NCBI GenBank assembly: GCA_018644785.1
Contig: JABGPV010000014.1
Coordinates: 1 to 39,120 of the forward strand
DNA from: Deltaproteobacteria bacterium
Lineage (GTDB): Bacteria > Desulfobacterota > DSM-4660 > Desulfatiglandales > Desulfatiglandaceae
Length of the DNA stretch: 39,120 nucleotides
Direction: 5' to 3'
The notes below the pieces were generated by a model. That model worked only from the letters and a program-made list of their open reading frames with translations, was not told the origin of the DNA and did not search any database. Below, one piece after another: positions 24,825 through 31,840 of this stretch. The position numbers and the translations under genes are program-made. Every line of letters starts with the position of its first letter. Positions within the stretch are counted from its first letter, which is position 1.

Positions 24825-26342
24825 ATGAAAAAGTTTGCAGCAATTGCGGGGGCCATTTTCATGGTCATGTTGACGGTATCGCTGGTTTTATCCGCCTACC
24901 ATCATGAAGGAGAGTATGATTCACAGCATTTTGTGGTGCAACATCCGGATAAGGCGGGTACCAAACTGGATCATTGCGCCCTCTGCCATACCGGGGGAAA
25001 ATATGAAAAAAAGCCGGGCAAGTGGGTGAGTCTGGGAAGTTGTCAGTGGTGCCACTACAGCTATGGATATGACGGCAGTGGCAATATCATCGATACCCTG
25101 AATCCCTATGGGAAAGATTACCTTGTCAATGGCCGAAACCAGAACGCCATAGCCGCCATCGCGGATAAGGACTCGGACGGTGATGGATACAGCAATGCCG
25201 TGGAGATTGCAGCGGTCCGGTATCCCGGAAATGCGGACGATGATCCCACCAAGGTGCCGGCGCCCAGCCGCGTTTATACCAAGGCCCAGCTGGAAGCCTT
25301 GACCCAGCACACCCAGTTCATGCTCATGAATACCGCCCGCTCCGGTGATTTTTATGCTCAGTACACCGGTGTTCCGGTACAGGATCTTCTGAAGGATGCC
25401 GGTATTTTGGATTCCGCTACGGGCGTCACGGTTTTTGCGCCGGACGGATGGTCAAATTATCATCCTCTGGAAATAGATTCCGACCCTGAACTTTATCATG
25501 TGAACGGGGTCTACCCGGAAGCGTATTATCGATACAATACACAGGCAGACACGGTTCTGAACGCCACGGATGGCTGGTGTGATTACGGCGCCCCTTCCTG
25601 TGCGGGGCGGAGCGATCTGGACCTCATCGTGAACGCAAAGGGCCTGAAAATGCTGCTGGCCTTCAAGCGTGAAGGACAGGACCTGGAACCGGGCGTATTG
25701 GGGGATGACAACAAGCTTTTGGGAGAAGGTCCGTTCCGGCTGGTGCCGCCCCAAAAAGCGCCCTCGCCTCCGGATCAGGCCAGCAATGCCGCCAATCAGG
25801 ATGTGGTTTGGCCCTACGACTTCAACTGGGATCACAGTGCTGGCGCCGCCTCGCGCTCTGCGACCATCATTCGGGTTGAGCCGCTTCCCGAGGGAACCAC
25901 GGATATCGACATTCTGGAAGCCGGATGGGAATACGTGGATGAAGAAAAAATTATTATTTACGGCGCTATTACCGATCCGAACCCGCCTGTACCGGATATC
26001 AAGGTCAATGGACAGGACGGTCCGGTGGCGGTTTCAACGGATGATACAGTTAACATTACCATTGAGCTTGCTGCGGGCAGCCGGCTCGGGCAGATGGCCG
26101 ACTGGTGGGTTGTCGCGTATGAGCCTGCAATGGGGTGGGCCAGCTATGTTCACCCCATGGGTTGGGTAATGCAACTGACTCCCTGCGTTCAGCTTAATAT
26201 GGTTAACATATTGTCCGCTGTGAATGTTTATAGTGGGAAGTTAAACGTGGGCACATATGTTTTCTATTTTGCTGTCGACAGCAATGCAGACGGTGATCCG
26301 CAGGGCACCTGGCTCGATACAGGCACGGTGACTGTGCAGTAA
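24825..26342 (+). CDS. GEGP-motif periplasmic diheme protein
   Basis: A 505-residue exported protein with two heme-c sites, CALCH (51-55) and CQWCH (73-77), after a signal peptide (cleavage near SAYHHEG). A calcium-binding type repeat DKDSDGDGYSNAVE follows at 114-127. The middle domain has a sulfite-oxidase-like pattern (YTGVPVQDLLKDAGI, VTVFAPDGWS). The motif LLGEGPFRLVPP (GEGP at 300-303) identifies the GEGP motif-containing diheme protein group found in Desulfobacterota and other anaerobes. It would carry electrons in the periplasm, probably for an oxyanion or extracellular acceptor. AAGGAGG precedes the ATG. The gene follows the porin and ends in a strong terminator. Confidence 0.85.
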   Translation: MKKFAAIAGAIFMVMLTVSLVLSAYHHEGEYDSQHFVVQHPDKAGTKLDHCALCHTGGKYEKKPGKWVSLGSCQWCHYSYGYDGSGNIIDTLNPYGKDYLVNGRNQNAIAAIADKDSDGDGYSNAVEIAAVRYPGNADDDPTKVPAPSRVYTKAQLEALTQHTQFMLMNTARSGDFYAQYTGVPVQDLLKDAGILDSATGVTVFAPDGWSNYHPLEIDSDPELYHVNGVYPEAYYRYNTQADTVLNATDGWCDYGAPSCAGRSDLDLIVNAKGLKMLLAFKREGQDLEPGVLGDDNKLLGEGPFRLVPPQKAPSPPDQASNAANQDVVWPYDFNWDHSAGAASRSATIIRVEPLPEGTTDIDILEAGWEYVDEEKIIIYGAITDPNPPVPDIKVNGQDGPVAVSTDDTVNITIELAAGSRLGQMADWWVVAYEPAMGWASYVHPMGWVMQLTPCVQLNMVNILSAVNVYSGKLNVGTYVFYFAVDSNADGDPQGTWLDTGTVTVQ

Positions 26343-26370
26343 TCCGAATATACAGAGCTGTTACAAAAAG

Positions 26371-26401
26371 AGGCAGGGTCGAAAATGACCCTGCCTTTTT
26401 T
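26371..26401 (+). terminator. Rho-independent terminator after the diheme gene
   Basis: A perfect 10-bp stem (AGGCAGGGTC / GACCCTGCCT) with a six-base loop GAAAAT is followed by a T-run at 26397-26401. It ends the porin-diheme operon and separates it from pgi. Confidence 0.9.
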
Positions 26402-26521
26402 GATTTGTTCATTGTATTTCCAAGACGTTCGGATTGTGGTATGGATACGTTTCGTGAACGGTACGCATTGGGTTTCAGACGCTTGGTTTGGTGCGGGTCT
26501 TATTGAAAAAGGAGAATGGTT

Positions 26522-28033
26522 ATGAAGGGATTTGAACTGGTCGGTCTGGATGAGAACAATACCATCGCACTGCAGAAGCGGCGGTGTGATGCAAACCGGA
26601 ATGGGTTTGACGCCAAAGGGTTCAGAGAAGCGAATCGCATTACCCTGGATGTGACCTATATGCTGGATGCGCCGGGACCGGGTTCTATCGCCAGGGAAGA
26701 CGTTGAATTGTTGATCCCAAAGGTGCTCAAGGCCCATGAAATGCTTCAAAAAGAAGAAGGTGATATTTTTGACCATGGCATTGCCATGACCGGCTGGCAA
26801 AACCTTCCCGTTGACATTACGAAAGAACACTTGGCGAGGATTCAGTCCGTCGCAAAAGATTTGAGTGCGGAGATAGATGCCTTTGTGTCCCTGGGAATCG
26901 GTGGCTCCTATTTGGGGATTGAGGCCACATTCCGGGCTTTGACCCACACCTACTACAATCAGCTGCCCCGTGCCGAAAGGGGCGGGGCCCCTGAAATCTA
27001 TTTTCTGGGGCAGAACATGGATCCTGATTTTTTCAGGGATACCCTGGACATGCTGCGCGGCAAAAAGGTGGGGGTCAATGTGATTTCCAAATCGGGAACC
27101 ACCACCGAAACCGCCGTCGCCTTTCGAATCATGCGAAAAATGATGGAAGAAAACTTCGGTGCCGATGCGGAAAGGCTGATACTGGTCACCACGGACAGGG
27201 AAAAAGGGGCACTGAGAACCCTGGCCGGGGAGACGGGATACCGAACCTTTGTGGTGCCGGACGATGTGGGGGGCAGATTTTCGGTGATGACCGATGTGGG
27301 GCTGGTGGGTCTGGCCATGGCCCACATCGATATTGAGGAGTTCGTAGCCGGTTTTCAAGCCATGCGGGAGATTTCTTCGGTAAATGATTTCTGGAAGAAT
27401 CCCGCTTTGGTCCATGCCGCCATGAGACACGCTGCATGGTGTGCCGGGAAAAAGATCGAAGTGGTGGCCGCCAATTCGGCATCTCTCTATTGGGTTGCCA
27501 GATGGATGGAGCAGCTCTTTCCGGAAAGCGAGGGGCATGAAGGCCACGGGATGTGGGTTTCGCCCTCACTTTATTCCGAGAAACTGCACGCCAATGGACA
27601 GATGGTACAGCAGGGTGAAAGAAATATCATGGAAACATTCCTGGCGTTAACCCAGCACGACAACCGAATAGCGATACCCGAAACGGATAATAACCTGGAT
27701 GGCCTCGATTTCCTGGCGAAAGGGGGCATGGATATGAATCACGTGAACCAAATGGTGGTGGAAGGACCTGCCTATGCCCATTATCAGGGAGGTGTTCCCA
27801 ACATGACCATTGAAATTCCCCAGCGGAACGCTTTTAATCTGGGGCAGTTATATTATATGATGGAGAAGTCTGTTTCCATCAGTGGTTACTTGCTGGGGCA
27901 CAACCCTTTTATTCAGCCCGGTGTGGAAGCCTATAAGCGTGCCATGTTTGCGTTGATCCGAAAGCCCGGGTTTGAAAAAGAGGCGCATGAAATGGAGAAT
28001 CAATTGAAGGGAATGGAGCGTATTAGAGTATAG
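26522..28033 (+). CDS. pgi: Glucose-6-phosphate isomerase
   Basis: A 503-residue phosphoglucose isomerase interconverting glucose-6-phosphate and fructose-6-phosphate. Signatures: LGIGGSYLGIEATFRALTH, VISKSGTTTETAVAFRIM (phosphate-binding SGTTTET), RFSVMTDVGLVGLAMAHIDI, SEGHEGHGMWV and GQLYYMMEKSVSISGYLLGH, then NPFIQPGVEAYKR with the conserved catalytic Lys. The ATG at 26522 is preferred over the one at 26516, because GGAG lies at a better distance (seven bases). It is ten bases ahead of the nucleotide pyrophosphatase gene and they are likely co-transcribed. Confidence 0.95.
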   Translation: MKGFELVGLDENNTIALQKRRCDANRNGFDAKGFREANRITLDVTYMLDAPGPGSIAREDVELLIPKVLKAHEMLQKEEGDIFDHGIAMTGWQNLPVDITKEHLARIQSVAKDLSAEIDAFVSLGIGGSYLGIEATFRALTHTYYNQLPRAERGGAPEIYFLGQNMDPDFFRDTLDMLRGKKVGVNVISKSGTTTETAVAFRIMRKMMEENFGADAERLILVTTDREKGALRTLAGETGYRTFVVPDDVGGRFSVMTDVGLVGLAMAHIDIEEFVAGFQAMREISSVNDFWKNPALVHAAMRHAAWCAGKKIEVVAANSASLYWVARWMEQLFPESEGHEGHGMWVSPSLYSEKLHANGQMVQQGERNIMETFLALTQHDNRIAIPETDNNLDGLDFLAKGGMDMNHVNQMVVEGPAYAHYQGGVPNMTIEIPQRNAFNLGQLYYMMEKSVSISGYLLGHNPFIQPGVEAYKRAMFALIRKPGFEKEAHEMENQLKGMERIRV

Positions 28034-28042
28034 GGAGGTATC

Positions 28043-28675
28043 ATGACACTGGATCGGCCACTGGGGCTGGCCACAAAGAACAACGGCAAAATCTCGGAGT
28101 TTAGGGATTTTTTCAAAAAGTCGGGTATCGAAATCAAAACCCTGGACGACTTCGGGCCCATCCCTCCGGTCATTGAGGATGGCGCGACCTTTGAAGACAA
28201 CGCCGTCAAAAAGGCCCAATTCACGGCAAGGGTGCTGGGGGTTCCCGCCATTGCCGATGATTCCGGGTTGACGGTTAAAGCGCTTCAGGGCGCTCCCGGC
28301 GTGTTTTCTTCACGTTATGCCGGGGAGAATGCCGATGATGAATCCAATAACCGCAAATTGTTGGCTGAAATGGAAGGCGTCGAAGATAGAACGGCGGCTT
28401 TTGTATGTGTGCTGGCCATTGCCGTTCCAAGGGGGCCGGCCCTGATTTATGAAGGAACCTGTGAAGGCATGATTGCCGAGACGCCCAAGGGAGACCAGGG
28501 GTTTGGCTATGACCCGCTTTTTTACTATCCGCCGTTTCTAAAAACCTTTGCTCAGTTAACCCGGAAAGAAAAAAACAGCATCAGCCATCGGGGAAAAGCC
28601 ATTGAAGAATTGCGCGGGGAATTGGATAGGGTGGCCATCTGGTTGAAACAACGCCTTTCAGAGGAACCCTTTTAG
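28043..28675 (+). CDS. rdgB: XTP/dITP pyrophosphatase (RdgB/HAM1)
   Basis: A 210-residue house-cleaning pyrophosphatase that hydrolyses non-canonical purine triphosphates (dITP, XTP) to monophosphates. Motifs seen in order: LATKNNGKISEFRDFF (substrate-binding TKNxGK), EDGATFEDNAVKKAQ, PAIADDSGLTVKALQGAPGV (catalytic Asp pair), FSSRYAGENADDESNN, KGDQGFGYDPLFYYPP and SISHRGKAIEEL. Length matches the family. GGGAGGTATC precedes the ATG. It is the second gene of the pgi transcript. Confidence 0.95.
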   Translation: MTLDRPLGLATKNNGKISEFRDFFKKSGIEIKTLDDFGPIPPVIEDGATFEDNAVKKAQFTARVLGVPAIADDSGLTVKALQGAPGVFSSRYAGENADDESNNRKLLAEMEGVEDRTAAFVCVLAIAVPRGPALIYEGTCEGMIAETPKGDQGFGYDPLFYYPPFLKTFAQLTRKEKNSISHRGKAIEELRGELDRVAIWLKQRLSEEPF

Positions 28676-28711
28676 AAAATTTGCAACCTTTTTCTTCCCC
28701 CTGTCTCTCTA

Positions 28712-28739
28712 TTGACAAAGCGAATATCGTGCATATTCT
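28712..28739 (+). promoter_or_regulatory. Promoter candidate for the HesB-like selenoprotein
   Basis: TTGACA (28712-28717) and TATTCT (28734-28739) with a 16-base spacer precede the selenoprotein start by about 41 bases, in the 104-base gap after the rdgB gene. Confidence 0.5.
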
Positions 28740-28779
28740 AACATAAAATACACAGCCAAAAAGAACATAAGGAGGAGAT

Positions 28780-29097
28780 ATGCTGGAAATAACCGAAAAA
28801 GCAAGCGAGATGATCAAAGACTTCCTGAAGGACAAGGAAGAGATACCGGCCATCCGGATCATGATGTCCCAAGGCGGGTGAAGCGGCCCGTCACTGGGAA
28901 TGGCTCTGGATGAGTCAAAAGAAGACGATCAGGAATTTGATGACAGAGGTATCAAATTTGTTGTTGAAAACGACCTGTATGACCGGGTAAAACCCATCAA
29001 GGTGGATTATGTGACCTCCGCCATGGGCTCCGGTTTCAACATTGCGTCAAACATGCCGGTGCAGCCCTCTTCATGTGGTTCTTCCTGCAGTTGTTAG
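28780..29097 (+). CDS. HesB/IscA-like selenoprotein (in-frame UGA = selenocysteine)
   Basis: The ATG at 28780 has a strong GGAGG just upstream and opens MLEITEKASEMIKDFLKDKE, an IscA/HesB-type N-terminus. Codon 34 is TGA (28879-28881), and the frame continues uninterrupted: QGG-U-SGPSLGMALDESKE through to SSCGSSCSC and the stop TAG, 105 residues in all. The position of UGA is where family members carry the conserved GGC-x-G cysteine; HesB-like selenoproteins are a known group. Downstream of the UGA, AGC/GCT and CCC/GGG segments (28882-28905, loop GTCACT) could form a bacterial SECIS-type hairpin. The protein should bind Fe or a cluster; its exact function is not settled. If the UGA is read as stop, only 33 residues remain. 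Confidence 0.85.
28882..28905 (+). promoter_or_regulatory. Possible SECIS hairpin downstream of selenocysteine UGA
   Basis: Immediately 3' of the UGA the RNA can pair AGC (28882-28884) with GCU (28903-28905) and CCC (28887-28889) with GGG (28896-28898), leaving loop GUCACU with a leading G. Bacterial SECIS elements lie within this distance, but the stem is short, so this is a suggestion only. Confidence 0.35.
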
Positions 29098-29119
29098 TGA
29101 AAACCGGTCGAAAATAAAG

Positions 29120-29173
29120 CATCCTCTGATTGACATGCCCCCGGGCATGTTTCATGACGAGGATGTTTTTTTT
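29120..29173. terminator. Terminator between convergent genes
   Basis: An outer stem, CATCCTC (29120-29126) with GAGGATG (29159-29165), encloses an inner palindrome ACATGCCC/GGGCATGT (29133-29150). A run of eight T follows the outer stem on the + strand. It terminates the selenoprotein transcript and faces the end of the minus-strand gene at 29181. Confidence 0.8.
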
Positions 29174-29180
29174 GATATGC

Positions 29181-29615
29181 CTAAAAAGCGCCCAGTTGGC
29201 AGGCGTTAATTTTAATGCTTAAGCGTTCACAGGCGGACGAAACTGCCATCTTTGTCAAACCCAGGTTTTTGGCAATTTCCCATGCCTTTTCGCAGGACAA
29301 GCGGTTGTCTGTGAGCTCTTTCCGAATGCAGGTTTCCAATTCCTCTGAAACCGTTTCAGCCGGTTTTACAATCCGTTTATCCGGTTCATATCCAAAAAGC
29401 CCCAATTGACACTTTTTCAGTCTCAGCTCAAGCAGATCCGTCGTTTTCCCCACAAACCCCGGTGTCACATCCAGTTCTGATGCAACTTCAAATGCAACGG
29501 CACAGGGAACTTCTCCAGCTGATACTCGCTGTTTCAACGCATCAACAACGCGGGAGTCAGTTTCGCTGCCCAAAGGGTGTTTTTTGCCATAATGCCCTGC
29601 ATCATCTTTTGTCAT
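29181..29615 (-). CDS. Protein of two tandem CQLG-motif modules, unknown function
   Basis: A 144-residue protein made of two similar units, about 24-74 and 92-144. Each contains a Cys followed by A/W-x-E-x-A, a short hydrophobic helix set (ELDVTPGFVGKTTDLLELRL and NLGLTKMAVSSACERLSIKI) and a closing CQLG-x-F motif (CQLGLF at 69-74, CQLGAF at 139-144). The helix pattern looks like paired helix-turn-helix folds, so a DNA- or cofactor-binding role is possible, but I do not recognise the family. Four conserved cysteines (38, 69, 108, 139) could bind metal. The ATG at 29615 has AGGAG upstream; it is convergent with the selenoprotein gene and divergent from YggS. Confidence 0.7.
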   Translation of the reverse strand: MTKDDAGHYGKKHPLGSETDSRVVDALKQRVSAGEVPCAVAFEVASELDVTPGFVGKTTDLLELRLKKCQLGLFGYEPDKRIVKPAETVSEELETCIRKELTDNRLSCEKAWEIAKNLGLTKMAVSSACERLSIKINACQLGAF

Positions 29616-29763
29616 GTTGTTTCTCCTCGCTTTTTTATCCCTGAATACCACAGCCGTGGGGAAAAAAGCAATGAAATCCCTCTTTATGGCGGCTGCCTCT
29701 TTACACTCATCTGAAATTGAGGTATCACTTTCTCAGTTAGAAGGGATTAGCGGGGAGGAAATC

Positions 29764-30417
29764 ATGATCAAGGACAATATAAAACGAATTCAGGCGGAAT
29801 TGCCTGAAGGGGTTCAACTTGTAGGCGCCGCCAAAACCCGCTCACCAGAAGAGGTCGTTGAGGCGATTGAGGGAGGGCTTACGATCATCGGGCACAACTA
29901 TGTTCAGGAAGCGGAGAGGGTGCATGCTGCGGTTTCCCGGCCGGTGAAATGGCACATGATCGGGCATCTACAGTCCAACAAAGCCAAAAAAGCCGCTGCC
30001 ATCTTTGATATGATTGAAACCGTGGATTCCCTGAAGCTGGCCAAAGCCATTGATAAGGTCTCTAAAGGGTTAAATAAAACAATGCCGATCCTGCTGGAGA
30101 TCAATAGCGGTGAAGAGGTCCAAAAGACCGGTGTTATGCCGGAGGCGGCTGCCCGGCTGATCAGGGAGATATCCGCTCTGGCGCATGTGAAAGTCAGGGG
30201 GCTGATGACCATGGGGCCTTTCACGGGTGATCCTGAGGAGAGCAGGCCCTATTTTCGAAAGACCAAAAAGCTCTTTGATGAGATTAAAACCCTGAATCTT
30301 CAAAATACGGAAATATCGATTCTTTCCATGGGCATGTCCAATTCCTACGGGGTCGCCATTGAAGAAGGGGCCAATCTGGTGAGAATCGGCACAAAGATTT
30401 TTGGAGACCGCATTTAA
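29764..30417 (+). CDS. YggS-family PLP homeostasis protein
   Basis: A 217-residue pyridoxal-5'-phosphate-binding alanine-racemase-N-domain protein. The PLP lysine lies in LVGAAKTRSPEEVVEAIEGG. Other signatures: IIGHNYVQEAERV, WHMIGHLQSNKAKKA, DSLKLAKAIDKV, INSGEEVQKTGV, VRGLMTMGPFTGDPEESRPY, SMGMSNSYGVAIEEGANLVR and IGTKIFGDRI. Note GHNYVQE where many have GENYVQE. The family maintains free PLP, with no confirmed enzymatic reaction. The ATG at 29764 has GAGGAAA upstream; the frame upstream (from 29614) is not needed. Confidence 0.93.
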   Translation: MIKDNIKRIQAELPEGVQLVGAAKTRSPEEVVEAIEGGLTIIGHNYVQEAERVHAAVSRPVKWHMIGHLQSNKAKKAAAIFDMIETVDSLKLAKAIDKVSKGLNKTMPILLEINSGEEVQKTGVMPEAAARLIREISALAHVKVRGLMTMGPFTGDPEESRPYFRKTKKLFDEIKTLNLQNTEISILSMGMSNSYGVAIEEGANLVRIGTKIFGDRI

Positions 30418-30473
30418 AGTGTAAGATCTAGTGGCAGAAAGTGATATCCATTGCCGAGGCCTGAGCATTTTTT

Positions 30474-31814
30474 ATGAAAAACAAGGCAAACAAACTGATC
30501 TCTGGCGGCATACGGTTTTTTGGAGAGGATATCTGGGAAATCCGCCCTGATGCCATCCCCATGTGGAAAGCGCTTTACATTCGTCCCTTACGGGTTGTGT
30601 TGCTTGCTTTTCGTTCGTTTAATGAAGATCAGTGCATGTTCAGAGCATCTGCCCTGACGTTTTATTCGCTCTTATCCATTGTTCCTGTTCTGGCCATGGC
30701 GTTTGGCATTGCCAAAGGGTTTGGGTTTCAGGAAGCCCTGGCGCGCCAGCTCCATGAAAGTTTCTATGGACAGGAAGAAGTTATCGAAAAAGTGACCGTA
30801 TTTGCCCATTCCATGCTTGAAAGTACCCAGGGGGGTCTGATTGCGGGGGTGGGGGTTCTGATCTTGTTCTGGACCGTGATCCGCGTTCTCGGAAATATTG
30901 AAAGCGCATTTAATCACATTTTGAATTTTCAAAAATCCAGGAGTCTGGGACGAAAAGTCAGCGATTATATGGCCACCATGTTCATCTGTACAATATTGCT
31001 GGTTTCATCAAGTGCGCTCACCGTTGTTATCAAGAGTCATGTGACATCTGCGGTTCAGTCTTTTTCTATTTTGGGGACGATGAGTCCTGCCATTTTCTTT
31101 TTCATGAAACTGCTCCCCTATTGCGCCATTTGGCTTCTGTTTACGTTCCTCTACATGTTTTTGCCCAATGGAAAAATCAGCTGGCGGTTCGGTTTGCCGG
31201 CCGCCATTGCAGCCGGCACCCTGTTTCAGTTGTTTCAGTGGGCCTATCTCTCATTTCAGTTCGGTGTTGCCAAATACAATGCCATTTACGGTAGTTTTGC
31301 GGCGCTTCCCCTCTTTCTTGTCTGGCTGCAGATAAGCTGGTTGATTGTGCTGTTCGGTGCTGAACTGATGTTTTCCATTAAGAGCGAAAAGGATTATGAT
31401 TTTGCACCGGATTTTTCCCGGATCAGCTACCGGTTAAAAAAGACCATCATGCTGCAGGTGGTGCACTTTCTTGTAAAACGTTTTTGCCAGGGTGCTTCCC
31501 CCGTCACTTCAGCCCAGATGGTCGAAGCACTCAAAGTTCCAAAGTCCCTGTTACAACAGATTCTCGCGGAGACGATGGCTGCTGGAATTGTTTCAGAAAT
31601 CTGCTCAAAAAGAGAGGGCACACGGGCTTATCAGCCGGCCCAGGATGTGGACCTGTTCACCGTAAAATATGTTATCGACAAGGTGGAACGGCAGGGAATA
31701 AACCATGTTTCAATGCTTTCAGGTCCCGATTTTGAAAAAATCGAGGAGAGACTGAATGGCTTGGATCGTTTTGCGCAAAAGGCTTCGGAAAACGGTTTGT
31801 TAAAAGAGATCTGA
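30474..31814 (+). CDS. YihY/BrkB-family inner-membrane protein with C-terminal extension
   Basis: A 446-residue polytopic membrane protein. The YihY signature is FRASALTFYSLLSIVPVLAM with later segments VGVLILFWTVIRVLGNIESA, MATMFICTILLVSSSALTVV, MKLLPYCAIWLLFTFLYMFL, FQWAYLSFQFGVAKYNAIYG and LPLFLVWLQISWLIVLFGAE, about six TM helices in all. Family members were once called ribonuclease BN, without enzyme evidence. The C-terminal 130 residues (after about 315) add a soluble helical domain (VTSAQMVEALKVPKSLLQQI, GIVSEICSKREGTRAYQPAQ) resembling a winged helix, absent from short members of the family. It is in line with the response-regulator gene 26 bases downstream. Confidence 0.82.
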   Translation: MKNKANKLISGGIRFFGEDIWEIRPDAIPMWKALYIRPLRVVLLAFRSFNEDQCMFRASALTFYSLLSIVPVLAMAFGIAKGFGFQEALARQLHESFYGQEEVIEKVTVFAHSMLESTQGGLIAGVGVLILFWTVIRVLGNIESAFNHILNFQKSRSLGRKVSDYMATMFICTILLVSSSALTVVIKSHVTSAVQSFSILGTMSPAIFFFMKLLPYCAIWLLFTFLYMFLPNGKISWRFGLPAAIAAGTLFQLFQWAYLSFQFGVAKYNAIYGSFAALPLFLVWLQISWLIVLFGAELMFSIKSEKDYDFAPDFSRISYRLKKTIMLQVVHFLVKRFCQGASPVTSAQMVEALKVPKSLLQQILAETMAAGIVSEICSKREGTRAYQPAQDVDLFTVKYVIDKVERQGINHVSMLSGPDFEKIEERLNGLDRFAQKASENGLLKEI

Positions 31815-31840
31815 TTTATTTATTCGGTGAGGAATGGCAA

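Noticed and set aside
26264..27547. Long open frame on the minus strand (427 codons)
   Set aside because: It lies antisense to pgi and the diheme gene's 3' end, has no recognisable domain and no proper ribosome-binding site; it is a shadow of pgi codons.
28879..28881. In-frame TGA as a pseudogene or sequencing error in the HesB-like gene
   Set aside because: The frame before and after the TGA is intact and conserved, the stop sits exactly at the family's Cys position, and HesB-like selenoproteins are known; recoding is more likely.
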